This document shows positions 1 to 4,982 of a stretch of 7,506 nt of DNA, in pieces. This DNA is from JBOGXF01 sp050694275. GTDB lineage: Bacteria; Actinomycetota; CADDZG01; WHSQ01. The stretch lies in NCBI GenBank assembly GCA_050694275.1, contig JBOGXF010000078.1:1-7506 (forward strand), given 5' to 3'. A model generated the notes under the pieces. It was not told the DNA's origin. It saw only the letters and a list, made by a program, of their open reading frames with translations, and made no database searches. The position numbers were made by a program, and so were the translations under genes. Each line of letters begins with the position of its first letter. Position 1 is the stretch's first letter.

Positions 1-123
1 GGTGGCGACGTCGGCCCAACCCACGGGTGGGAGATGTTCCATCAGCACGGTGGCGCGCTCCTCTCCCAGCACCTCCTGGAGGCCTGTGTACAGGGCGTGA
101 CGGGACCTTTCATCTATGGTCAT
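1..123 (-). CDS. Small coiled-coil/membrane-anchor family protein, N-terminal part (runs off window start)
   Basis: The 41 visible codons begin at an ATG at 123 and read into the window edge. They encode MTIDERSRHALYTGLQEVLG, continue through EHLPPVGWADVA, and end in T. This head is nearly identical to that of the 99-residue gene at 981-1280, so the missing remainder is probably a charged coiled coil and a C-terminal membrane helix. A purine-rich ribosome site (AAAGGAAG) lies about 7 bases before the ATG, and the same sequence precedes the paralogue. The gene is divergent from the Uma2 gene at 314, with 190 bp between them. Proteins with this head are, to my knowledge, common unnamed proteins in actinobacteria. 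Function is unknown. Confidence 0.75.
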   Translation of the reverse strand, partial: MTIDERSRHALYTGLQEVLGEERATVLMEHLPPVGWADVAT

Positions 124-176
124 TGTGTCTTCCTTTCGCCTGCTCGACAACCTGGGGAAGACCATATGGACCGGGT
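1..176. repeat. Direct repeat copy A (paralogue head plus its upstream region)
   Basis: This stretch aligns with 1161-1333 in the same orientation. In the first 60 bases I count five differences. A 3-bp gap follows near 70-75, and similarity then continues through the start codon, ribosome site and upstream DNA to the shared GACCGGGT at 169-176. It may extend to the left beyond the window. The two copies flank the Uma2 gene and could recombine to delete it. Confidence 0.85.
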
Positions 177-247
177 ACGACATCTTTGCCTTGGGTGGCG
201 CCGGACGATGTGCCTGATGGCCGTTTAGATCGCGCGGCCTCGCCCGG

Positions 248-274
248 GAGCGACGACAGAGGTGTCGTAGGCTC
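248..274. promoter_or_regulatory. Hairpin-forming inverted repeat upstream of the Uma2 gene
   Basis: ACGACA (253-258) and TGTCGT (263-268) are perfect arms around GAGG. They are flanked by GAGC (248-251) and GCTC (271-274), which extend the stem with small bulges. On the plus strand the structure is followed by TTTGT. It lies 40-65 bp before the Uma2 start, so it could be an operator, a weak attenuator or a leader hairpin. The role is inferred. Confidence 0.4.
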
Positions 275-286
275 TTTGTAACGTCG

Positions 287-296
287 GGTCATGACC
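287..296. promoter_or_regulatory. Perfect 10-bp palindrome before the Uma2 gene
   Basis: GGTCATGACC is self-complementary and ends 17 bp before the GTG start at 314, just upstream of the ribosome site at 302-307. Its position suits a repressor or leader site, but a 10-bp palindrome can arise by chance. Confidence 0.25.
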
Positions 297-313
297 ACTT
301 CAGGAGGTGAAGC

Positions 314-928
314 GTGGCGACGCAGCCCGATGCCCCGGCCATCGAGGTCTACGACGAGCTTGCCGGCACTCCCCGGGAACCGGTTCGCGGCCTTACCTAC
401 GATGACCTCCAATCCTTCCCCGACGACAACTACCAGCGACAGCTAATCGATGGGGAGCTCATCGTGACCCCGGCGCCGCGGCTCCGCCATCAGGAGGTGG
501 TCAAGCGGCTGACGGTGGCCCTGGCCGGGTATGAGGTAGAGCGAGGCGGAAAGACGTTCCCCGGCCCGACCGACGTCCTGTTCGCTCCCGGGGAGGTCGC
601 CGAACCCGACGTCCTGTTCGTGACGTCCGATAAGCTGTCCCGTCTTGGGGATCGCTACATCGACTTCGCTCCCGACCTCGTCGTCGAGGTGTCCTCGCCC
701 TCTACCCGGCGGCTCGACACCGTGCGAAAACTGGCCCTCTACGAACGCTTCCGGGTGCCCGAGTTCTGGTATGTCGATCTCGAGTCCGAGCGCATCGAGA
801 TCCATCGCCTGAAGGGCGATCGCTACGACAAGCCGGACATCTTCGTGCGCGGCGAGACCGTCGAGTCGCCGGCGCTTTCCGGATTTTCACCAGAGGTCGA
901 CTACCTTCTGGGCCCCGCCGACGATTAG
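314..928 (+). CDS. Uma2-family (DUF820) PD-(D/E)XK nuclease-fold protein
   Basis: This 204-residue protein has the usual length and order of a Uma2/DUF820 protein. The entry motif is GLTYDDLQSFPDD (26-38), followed by the strand QLIDGELIVTPAP (43-55). Then come EPDVLFV (97-103), PDLVVEVSSPST (120-131), the KLALYERF helix (139-146) and VPEFWYVDLE (148-157). Likely active-site residues by family comparison are E48, D99, E125 and a lysine near K139; all are present, so the fold looks intact. The GTG start is chosen because AGGAGG (302-307) sits six bases before it. The family has a restriction-endonuclease-like fold, but its biological role is poorly understood and it is often expanded in actinobacteria, cyanobacteria and Chloroflexi. 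Here it lies between two direct copies of a coiled-coil gene on the opposite strand, which suggests a mobile or recombining cassette. No DNA-modifying partner is visible. Confidence 0.9.
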   Translation: MATQPDAPAIEVYDELAGTPREPVRGLTYDDLQSFPDDNYQRQLIDGELIVTPAPRLRHQEVVKRLTVALAGYEVERGGKTFPGPTDVLFAPGEVAEPDVLFVTSDKLSRLGDRYIDFAPDLVVEVSSPSTRRLDTVRKLALYERFRVPEFWYVDLESERIEIHRLKGDRYDKPDIFVRGETVESPALSGFSPEVDYLLGPADD

Positions 929-959
929 AGAGGTGAGAGTGCTGAAGTCAAGCACCTCT
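929..959. terminator. Inverted repeat just after the Uma2 stop codon
   Basis: AGAGGTG (929-935) pairs with CACCTCT (953-959). An alternative inner pairing is GTGCT (39 bases into the 901 block, 939-943) with AGCAC (951-955). It starts at the first base after the TAG stop and lies between convergent genes, so a bidirectional terminator is plausible. There is no strong T-run. Its right arm overlaps the gene scrap at 951-977. Confidence 0.35.
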
Positions 960-977
960 TGGAGGCGCGTGTACAGG
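951..977 (-). pseudogene. Scrap of a third coiled-coil paralogue head
   Basis: Read on the minus strand, this 27-bp stretch encodes LYTRLQEVL, the same piece found near residue 11 of the copies starting at 123 and 1280. At DNA level it matches 68-94 with three differences, and 960-977 matches 1234-1251 exactly. It lies three bases beyond the stop codon of the 981-1280 gene, in the same orientation, and has no start codon or continuation. The best reading is the remnant of a tandem copy whose remainder was lost when the present Uma2 junction formed. Confidence 0.65.
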
Positions 978-980
978 TCA

Positions 981-1280
981 TCAAATGAGTTGGGCTACGC
1001 CCACCACGACTCCGGTCATTGCTGCGAACGCAGCAGGCAGGCCCAAGAAGATGACCCGGGTTTGCCGATCGATCACCGAGTAGAGGGTGGCCAAGATACG
1101 TTGCTCGGTGGCCTCGAAACGAAGGTCGAGCCGGGCCTCCAACTCTCGTAGATCCTGCTTGGTGGCGACGTCCGCCCAGCCCACGGGAGGGAGATGTTCG
1201 ATCAGCACGGTGGCGTGCTCCTCTCCCAGGACCTGGAGGCGCGTGTACAGGGCGTGACGTGATCTTTCATCTATGGCCAT
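981..1280 (-). CDS. Small coiled-coil protein with C-terminal membrane anchor (EHLPPVGWADVAT family)
   Basis: This 99-residue protein has three parts. Residues 1-40 are a conserved soluble head containing RHALYTRLQVLGEEHATVL and EHLPPVGWADVAT. Residues 41-75 are a charged heptad-like helix (KQDLRELEARLDLRFEATEQ). Residues 76-99 are a hydrophobic helix rich in Val, Ala and Gly, with no charged residue after Arg75. It therefore looks like a tail-anchored or C-terminally inserted membrane protein that oligomerises through its coiled coil. The ATG at 1280 is supported by AAAGGAAG about 7 bases upstream and by the identical arrangement in the copy at 123. Compared with that copy it lacks one glutamate codon after LQ. 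It converges on the Uma2 gene with 52 bp between stops, and an insertion sequence begins 62 bp upstream. The layout resembles short coiled-coil/TM proteins such as DUF1640-like ones, but I cannot assign a family. Function is unknown. Confidence 0.75.
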   Translation of the reverse strand: MAIDERSRHALYTRLQVLGEEHATVLIEHLPPVGWADVATKQDLRELEARLDLRFEATEQRILATLYSVIDRQTRVIFLGLPAAFAAMTGVVVGVAQLI

Positions 1281-1333
1281 TGTGTCTTCCTTTCACCTGC
1301 TCGACAACCTGGGAGGAACCATAGAGACCGGGT
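1161..1333. repeat. Direct repeat copy B (paralogue head plus upstream region)
   Basis: This is the partner of 1-176. It covers the first 40 codons of the 981-1280 gene, its ribosome site and about 50 bp of upstream DNA. TATGGT (minus strand, 1318-1323) is conserved in both copies at the same distance, about 38 bp, from the ATG, so it may be a -10 element. Similarity ends only a few bases before the insertion sequence at 1343. Confidence 0.85.
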
Positions 1334-1342
1334 GGACACTTA

Positions 1343-1362
1343 GGGCCCGCGCGAAAATTACT
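1343..1362. repeat. Left terminal inverted repeat of the ISAzo13-type element
   Basis: This end lies just after the transposase stop. It pairs imperfectly with 2590-2609: GGGyCC, then CG, an A-rich block and a final ACT are shared. Confidence 0.6.
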
Positions 1363-2568
1363 TGAGCGGTGATGGGTGCACCGTGTAGTTCCAGTCGCCG
1401 TGAAACTCGTGGCGGGTAAGCGGGACGGCGGCCAGTTCCTTGTTGGTGACCTTGACGCCGGTGGGGTAGTGACCCTGGTCGAGTTCCGCGTTGATCTTGA
1501 GACCCTTCTTGGTGGTTGTGTTAGCTATGAGCTGGACCACGACCCGGTAGGAGGTGAGGGGACGTCCCCTCCAGTTCATGGTGATGAAGCTGAACATGCG
1601 ATGCTCGATCTTGTTCCACTTTGAGGTCCCGGGCGGGAAGTGGCAGATCGTCATCTCCAAGCCGGTGTCTCGAGCCAGTTTGGCCAGTTCGACTTTCCAG
1701 GTCCGCAGCCGGTAGCCGTTGGACCCTCCGGCGTCGGCGCAGATGAGCAGCTTGGTCGCTTCGGGGTAGCGCGCCGATCCCATCTGGGCCCACCATCGCC
1801 CGATCGTCGACACGGCGAACCCGGCGGTGTCGGCGTCGTCGCCAACAGATACCCAGCCCTCATCCGCGCCCAGGTCGTAAACCCATAGGGGATGGCCTTG
1901 CCCATCTCGGGATCAATGAAGTCATGCACCTTAGTGCGAGCGGGCTTGCCCTTGGGCTGATATTCCTTGCCCGCGTTGGAGAACTCGCCGACCAGCTCCT
2001 TCTTTTTCGCGTCCACGCTGATAACGGGTTGGCCCTCGGCCAGGAACCGCCCGGCGGTGTCGTTGATGTAGCGGAACTGGGCGTCGCGGTCCACGTGCTG
2101 AGCGCCCTCTTTCTGCTTGGAGGTCCCCTGGAGGCTATAGCCCATCTCGGCCAATAGATCCCCCACCGTCCTCGCGCTGATGTCGAAGCCCTTCGCCCCC
2201 AGTGCGTCGGCCAAGTGGTAGGTGGATTTGGCCGTCCAACGCAACGGCGACATTGGATCGCCCCGGGCGTCAGGCGACACCAGATCGTCGAGCTCCAAAA
2301 GCAGGTTGGGGTCCTTGTCGATCAGGCGCTTGCGGCCGCCGCCGTGCCGCCGAACCCGCTCGCTCGCAGCAGCCGCACCCGAAGTGATCTCGCTCTTCCC
2401 GGTGATCACCGTGTTGCGGCTCATCGATGCCGCCTTTGCCACTGCCGTGACACCGCCACGGCCCAACATCTGAGCCGCCGCGCCCGCCACCGCCCGCCGT
2501 TGGCGCTCATCCAGCAATGGCATCACCACAGAGAAGAATCCGGCCACCCGATCATCGCCGATCTCCAC
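1358..2568 (-). pseudogene. ISAzo13-family DDE transposase, frameshifted
   Basis: The gene starts at GTG 2568, the first start after an in-frame TAG, and would encode about 403 residues, normal for the family. An N-terminal helix-turn-helix region (GGVTAVAKAASMSRNTV, residues 39-55) is followed by the RNase-H-like core. Its first catalytic aspartate is in VISVDAKKKELVG (D186). The second is in LICADAGGSNG (about D279) and the glutamate is in WNKIEHRMFSF (about E322). The C-terminal end GDWNYTV is present. The frame breaks after AIPYG near residue 229. Adding one base in the CCC run at 1882-1884 restores VYDLGADEGWVSVGDDADTA and rejoins the second half. All catalytic residues are otherwise intact, so the lesion looks recent, or is a sequencing error in a short homopolymer. 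Programmed frameshifting is less likely because family members I know of are single-frame. Confidence 0.88.
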
Positions 2569-2589
2569 ACGCCAACGCTATATCGCGCG

Positions 2590-2609
2590 AGTTAAACTTT
2601 CGTGGACCC
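2590..2609. repeat. Right terminal inverted repeat of the ISAzo13-type element
   Basis: Read on the minus strand this end begins GGGTCCACG and then continues into an A/T-rich block ending AACT, mirroring the left end. TTA follows it at 2610-2612. Confidence 0.6.
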
Positions 2610-2664
2610 TTATTAGGTCATGTACTCGTGCGGCTCGGACCGGGCCCGAGGCCACCGATCAAAT

Positions 2665-2724
2665 CTGCACTTTGAATTTGAGTGCAGCCACTCTCGCTCA
2701 GCGGTAGCCAGTGCACTCAGTGCA
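2665..2724. promoter_or_regulatory. Cluster of four TGCACT half-sites in two inverted pairs
   Basis: CTGCACT (2665-2671) and AGTGCAG (2681-2687) form a perfect inverted pair around an AT-rich 9-base spacer. TGCACT (2712-2717) and AGTGCA (2719-2724) form a second pair around a single C. The pair centres (2676 and 2718) are 42 bp apart, about four helical turns. This spacing fits a cooperative operator, although no regulator gene or clear promoter lies next to it. Confidence 0.45.
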
Positions 2725-2750
2725 GGTAGTTCCGGGAGCGTAAGCCCCTT

Positions 2751-2824
2751 GTCCGGCGCGCGGGCTCTTTTGGCCCCTGACTACCTGTCGGGTAGCTATC
2801 GGCCAAAAGAACCGGCGCGCGGAC
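2751..2824. repeat. Long nested hairpin of unknown origin
   Basis: The arms 2751-2775 and 2801-2824 are reverse complements with one extra G and two mismatches. Their inner end TCTTTTGGCC / GGCCAAAAGA is perfect. The 25-base loop holds a second small stem, CTACC (2781-2785) with GGTAG (2791-2795). The structure could be a strong terminator, a small non-autonomous repeat, or a structured RNA. No T-run follows it on either strand and no target duplication is visible. Confidence 0.6.
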
Positions 2825-2989
2825 CGAACACCCGAACGCGAAGGTCGCCGGGTGGTCGCCCCGGAAGAGCAAGGAAAATAGACTGGATCGAGCGGTTCCA
2901 CCTCGCCGACATCAGGGAGGAGCTTCTGGAGGCCGCTCGAGAGTTTCGCCCGGCGGCAAGCGCGTGAGGGCGGGGACGACCACGCGACC

Positions 2990-3220
2990 GTGCTGATGGA
3001 GCATCTTCCGCCGGTCGGGTGGGCCGATGTCGCCACGAAGCGCGACCTCGACACCAGGCTCGAAGCGACCAAGCACGAACTAGTGGCGACGTTCCGGGCC
3101 GAGCTCAACGCGGCGACACAAGCCCAGACGCGCACGATGATCACCGCCATGGTGGGGATCACGTCCTCGGCGGTCCTGGCCGTGGCCGGCCTCGCGTTCG
3201 CCGCCGCGCGCCTGGTCTAA
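2990..3220 (+). CDS. Head-truncated paralogue of the EHLPPVGWADVAT coiled-coil family
   Basis: From the GTG at 2990 this reads 76 residues: MLMEHLPPVGWADVAT, a charged helix (residues 17-49), then a hydrophobic helix (about 50-73) ending AAARLV. Family likeness begins before any start codon. The same frame reads GDDHATVL from 2972, matching GEEHATVL in the other copies. The frame is open back to a TAG at 2879, but there is no ATG, GTG or TTG before 2990, and the MTIDERSRHALYTRL part is missing. It is probably a 5'-truncated copy. Whether it is translated from GTG 2990 or ATG 2996 is doubtful, since there is no good ribosome site. The anchor end differs in sequence from the 981-1280 copy, so this is not a recent duplicate. 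Confidence 0.55.
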   Translation: MLMEHLPPVGWADVATKRDLDTRLEATKHELVATFRAELNAATQAQTRTMITAMVGITSSAVLAVAGLAFAAARLV

Positions 3221-3301
3221 GGGGTCTTCGGGTCGCTCCCGGTTTCCTGTCTCAACTTGTCCTGTTCTCTTGTACGACGATTGCCCGAAGCTCAAGCTCA
3301 G

Positions 3302-4360
3302 CTATTGCAGGCGCAGCATGGTGACGCCTTGCTGCCACTGAAGCACCACAGAGCAATCCCCCGCGTCGAGCACGCAGAACGTCGCCTGCAGCGCGGGGGT
3401 GCCGGCTTCGTCCTCGCCGAGGCGAGAGAACGCGAGCGCGTCCCCGCCCGGCCCCCACATGAGGCGGCCGACCGCGCCCTCGGAGCCGGCGAGGGGCTCG
3501 GGGGTGGGGTCGTCGGGGGACATCGTCACGACCTGTGCGTCGGTGCCCCCCTTGAGGACCGCCGCGACCCGGTCGGAGGCCGGGGACCACCGCACCTGGG
3601 TGAACGTCTCGAGCTCGCCCTTGTCGATCGCGGCGAGGTCGCCTTGCGGTTCGCCGTCGGTGAACCGCACGAAGCCCTCCGGCTCCGTGTCGGACCGCGC
3701 GACCAGGAGCCACTCGCCGTCGGGCGACGCCGCCATGGGGCGGCCCATGTCGGGGGTCGAGACCTCGCCGTCGGAAGCGACGACCGTGATCTCGTCAGGA
3801 GCGGTCGTGTCCGCGACCACGAGGTGCTCGCCGGCCCACAGCTCGGGCACCCACGTCCCGGTGTCGAGCACGACCTCGGCGTCGTCCGGGACAGCGGGAT
3901 CGAGGGCGACGACCTCGCCGCCGTCGGGGCAGCGCTCGGCCGCGCACCGGTCGGGGTCGGCGGGGCGGAGGTAGGCGAGGCGGTCGCCGGTGGCGTTCCA
4001 CGTCGGGTGGAGGCCGGGGCCGATCTCGGTCGAGTCGCCCTCGTCGGGATCGAACAGGGTGAGGGTCGGCGCGGCGTTCCGCGAGCCGGCGCCGAGGACG
4101 GCGACGTGACCGGGGCCCGGCGCGGCCTCGGCGGCGATCCCGTCGACCGTGGTGAGCTCCTCTCCGCTGTCGGGCGCGGGGCTCGCGTCGGCAGCGATCG
4201 TGCGGGTGTAGAGCGTCGATCGGTACTGGTAGAGGAGCTCGAGCGCGGTGGGATCGCGCGGCTCCTCGGTCGTGGTCACCTCGGATGAGTCCTCGCACGC
4301 CGCCAGCAAAAGGGCGCCGACGAGGATCGGGGCGAGCGCGAGTTTGGCCGCTGGTCGCAC
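3302..4360 (-). CDS. Lipoprotein with WD40-like/TolB-type beta-propeller repeats
   Basis: This 352-residue protein starts with a lipoprotein signal: Arg2 and Lys6, a hydrophobic core, and the lipobox LAAC with the lipidated cysteine at C22. A Ser/Thr/Glu-rich linker follows. Propeller-like repeats then appear with the pattern 'W/A-SP-x-G-D-x-L/V-A': HPTWNATGDRLAYLR (118-132), AASPDGEWLLVAR (210-222), VRWSPASDRVAAVLK (256-270) and LMWGPGGDALAFSR (300-313). Two cysteine pairs (C139/C144, C329/C336) would suit an extracytoplasmic protein. The GTG start is supported by GGAGGTGATC (minus strand, 4370-4379), fully complementary to the 16S tail, seven bases before it. PD40/TolB-type propellers usually bind partner proteins or ligands; no catalytic motif is visible. 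It is likely a membrane-tethered extracytoplasmic propeller of unknown partner. A CRP-like site lies 97 bp upstream. Confidence 0.82.
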   Translation of the reverse strand: MRPAAKLALAPILVGALLLAACEDSSEVTTTEEPRDPTALELLYQYRSTLYTRTIAADASPAPDSGEELTTVDGIAAEAAPGPGHVAVLGAGSRNAAPTLTLFDPDEGDSTEIGPGLHPTWNATGDRLAYLRPADPDRCAAERCPDGGEVVALDPAVPDDAEVVLDTGTWVPELWAGEHLVVADTTAPDEITVVASDGEVSTPDMGRPMAASPDGEWLLVARSDTEPEGFVRFTDGEPQGDLAAIDKGELETFTQVRWSPASDRVAAVLKGGTDAQVVTMSPDDPTPEPLAGSEGAVGRLMWGPGGDALAFSRLGEDEAGTPALQATFCVLDAGDCSVVLQWQQGVTMLRLQ

Positions 4361-4396
4361 CGTTACAGATCACCTCCGCAAAAACGACTGCCCGTC

Positions 4397-4418
4397 GGCG
4401 CGCCACCATAAGCGCGCC
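4397..4418. promoter_or_regulatory. 7-bp-arm inverted repeat in the divergent intergenic region
   Basis: GGCGCGC (4397-4403) and GCGCGCC (4412-4418) are perfect arms around an 8-base spacer. On the minus strand this lies 37-58 bp before the lipoprotein start, where a promoter or leader hairpin is expected. The arms are GC-only, so chance is a concern. Confidence 0.3.
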
Positions 4419-4456
4419 GCGCGGGGGCCTGGTTACAGGCGGGGGCCGAGGAACGG

Positions 4457-4472
4457 TGTGACGCGCGTCACA
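4457..4472. promoter_or_regulatory. Perfect CRP/FNR-superfamily (GlxR-like) binding palindrome
   Basis: TGTGACGCGCGTCACA is a fully symmetric 16-mer with the TGTGA-N6-TCACA layout recognised by CRP and by the actinobacterial homologue GlxR. It sits in the 178-bp space between the divergent lipoprotein gene (start 4360) and the coiled-coil gene (start 4539), so it could control either or both. A possible -10 for the plus-strand gene is TACGAT (4515-4520). If that is right, the site would be centred about 60 bp before transcription start, a typical activating position. The site match is seen; the regulator and direction are inferred. Confidence 0.65.
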
Positions 4473-4538
4473 GACAGTCACCAATCGGCTTCATAGCCTG
4501 CGCACGGAACCCGGTACGATTCGCAAAGGAGCGCAGAC

Positions 4539-4766
4539 ATGATCGCAGTCGCTTGGGCCGCCATAGGACTCACCACGGTGACGGTGGGGTTGCTCGCCGC
4601 CGCGCTCTTCCGCCTCGAGGCCCGCTTCGATGCCCGCTTCGACCGGATGGACGAGAAGCTCGATGCTCATCGCGCGGAAACCAACGCCCGCTTCGACCGG
4701 ATGGATCAACGCCTTGACAACCTGAGCATGCAGTTCGCGGAGCACCTACGGCGCCACGCGTCCTGA
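4539..4766 (+). CDS. N-terminally anchored small coiled-coil protein, HLRRHAS tail (paralogue 1)
   Basis: The 75-residue protein has a hydrophobic helix at 3-24 (Ala/Val/Leu/Thr) followed directly by an amphipathic charged helix to the end. The helix contains near repeats: ARFDARFDRMDEKLD and then ARFDRMDQRLDNL. At DNA level GCCCGCTTCGACCGGATGGA occurs exactly twice (4632-4651 and 4686-4705), so the coiled coil grew by internal duplication. The tail EHLRRHAS and the head 'AW-AIGL' are shared with the gene at 4981. The ATG is preceded by AAAGGAG (4525-4531) at seven bases. Likely a single-pass membrane protein that self-associates; function unknown. The next gene, on the opposite strand, ends nine bases later. 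Confidence 0.75.
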   Translation: MIAVAWAAIGLTTVTVGLLAAALFRLEARFDARFDRMDEKLDAHRAETNARFDRMDQRLDNLSMQFAEHLRRHAS

Positions 4767-4775
4767 GTTCCGCGG

Positions 4776-4982
4776 TCACACCTCGGCGATGATGATGAGG
4801 ATGGCCCCGGCCACCGCGGCCCCGATCATCGCGAGGGCGACGATCAAAGCGAGGAGCCTGCCGCCGCGCCCGAGTTGCACTTTGTCTTGAACCCTCCCTC
4901 TCCGGCGAGCAGTCTGGTCGGCCACGATACCCGCCGGTTCTTCCTTTCTTGTCGGAGGGGCCTGATAGCGTTTCTTCATCAT
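4776..4982 (-). CDS. Small basic protein with C-terminal membrane helix
   Basis: The 68-residue frame has a basic, Pro/Arg/Lys-rich N-terminal half (MMKKRYQAPPTRKEEPAG; RRRGR at 27-30 region) and a strongly hydrophobic segment at about 43-66 ending IIIAEV. This pattern of a charged half followed by a clean hydrophobic helix is hard to get from a shadow frame and suggests a real tail-anchored or small membrane protein. It starts at one of two adjacent ATGs (4982 or 4979), and the first overlaps the start codon of the divergent gene at 4981. No ribosome site is visible, so a leaderless message is possible. It fits neatly between its two neighbours, nine bases from the one before. No family recognised. 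Confidence 0.55.
   Translation of the reverse strand: MMKKRYQAPPTRKEEPAGIVADQTARRRGRVQDKVQLGRGGRLLALIVALAMIGAAVAGAILIIIAEV

Larger units (their letters stand above)
1343..2609 (-). mobile_element. ISAzo13-family insertion sequence, transposase broken
   Basis: The element is about 1.27 kb and contains one transposase gene that nearly fills it. The left end begins GGGCCCGCGCG. The right end, read inward on the minus strand, begins GGGTCCACG. The first 20 bases of the two ends match at 12 positions without gaps. Both ends are flanked by TTA (1340-1342 and 2610-2612), a likely 3-bp target duplication. It was inserted upstream of the coiled-coil gene at 1280, close enough to have displaced part of its promoter. 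Exact ends are inferred by eye. Confidence 0.8.
2613..2971. other. Gene-poor stretch between the insertion sequence and the truncated paralogue
   Basis: About 360 bp have no convincing gene. A 115-codon frame starting at 2620 crosses the half-site cluster and the long hairpin, lacks a ribosome site, and resembles no family I know. The DNA does not resemble the region upstream of copy A (177-313), so the insertion sequence does not simply interrupt a second copy of that upstream region. The structured elements inside (2665-2724 and 2751-2824) are listed separately. The segment may be the decayed flank of a former gene. Confidence 0.5.

Noticed and set aside
2690..2760. tRNA-like stretch (CTCGCTCAGCGGTAG)
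   Set aside because: The D-loop-like word is there, but there is no T-loop GTTC word, no matching acceptor stem and no anticodon arm, so no tRNA.
2620..2967. 115-codon plus-strand frame after the insertion sequence
   Set aside because: It crosses the half-site cluster and the long hairpin, has no ribosome site, has an odd Ser/Arg-rich make-up, and runs into a frame overlapping the truncated paralogue. Nothing recognisable is encoded.
2698..3162. 154-codon minus-strand frame
   Set aside because: It covers the truncated paralogue on the other strand and the hairpin, and has no domain or ribosome site.
3226..3290. CTTCGGG / CCCGAAG inverted pair between convergent genes
   Set aside because: The arms are only seven bases and about 50 bases apart, with no T-run, so chance is likely.
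3257..4288. 343-codon plus-strand frame opposite the propeller lipoprotein
   Set aside because: It is a GC-rich mirror frame full of Gly/Arg/Val. The minus strand has a lipobox, propeller repeats and a perfect ribosome site, so that strand is the coding one.
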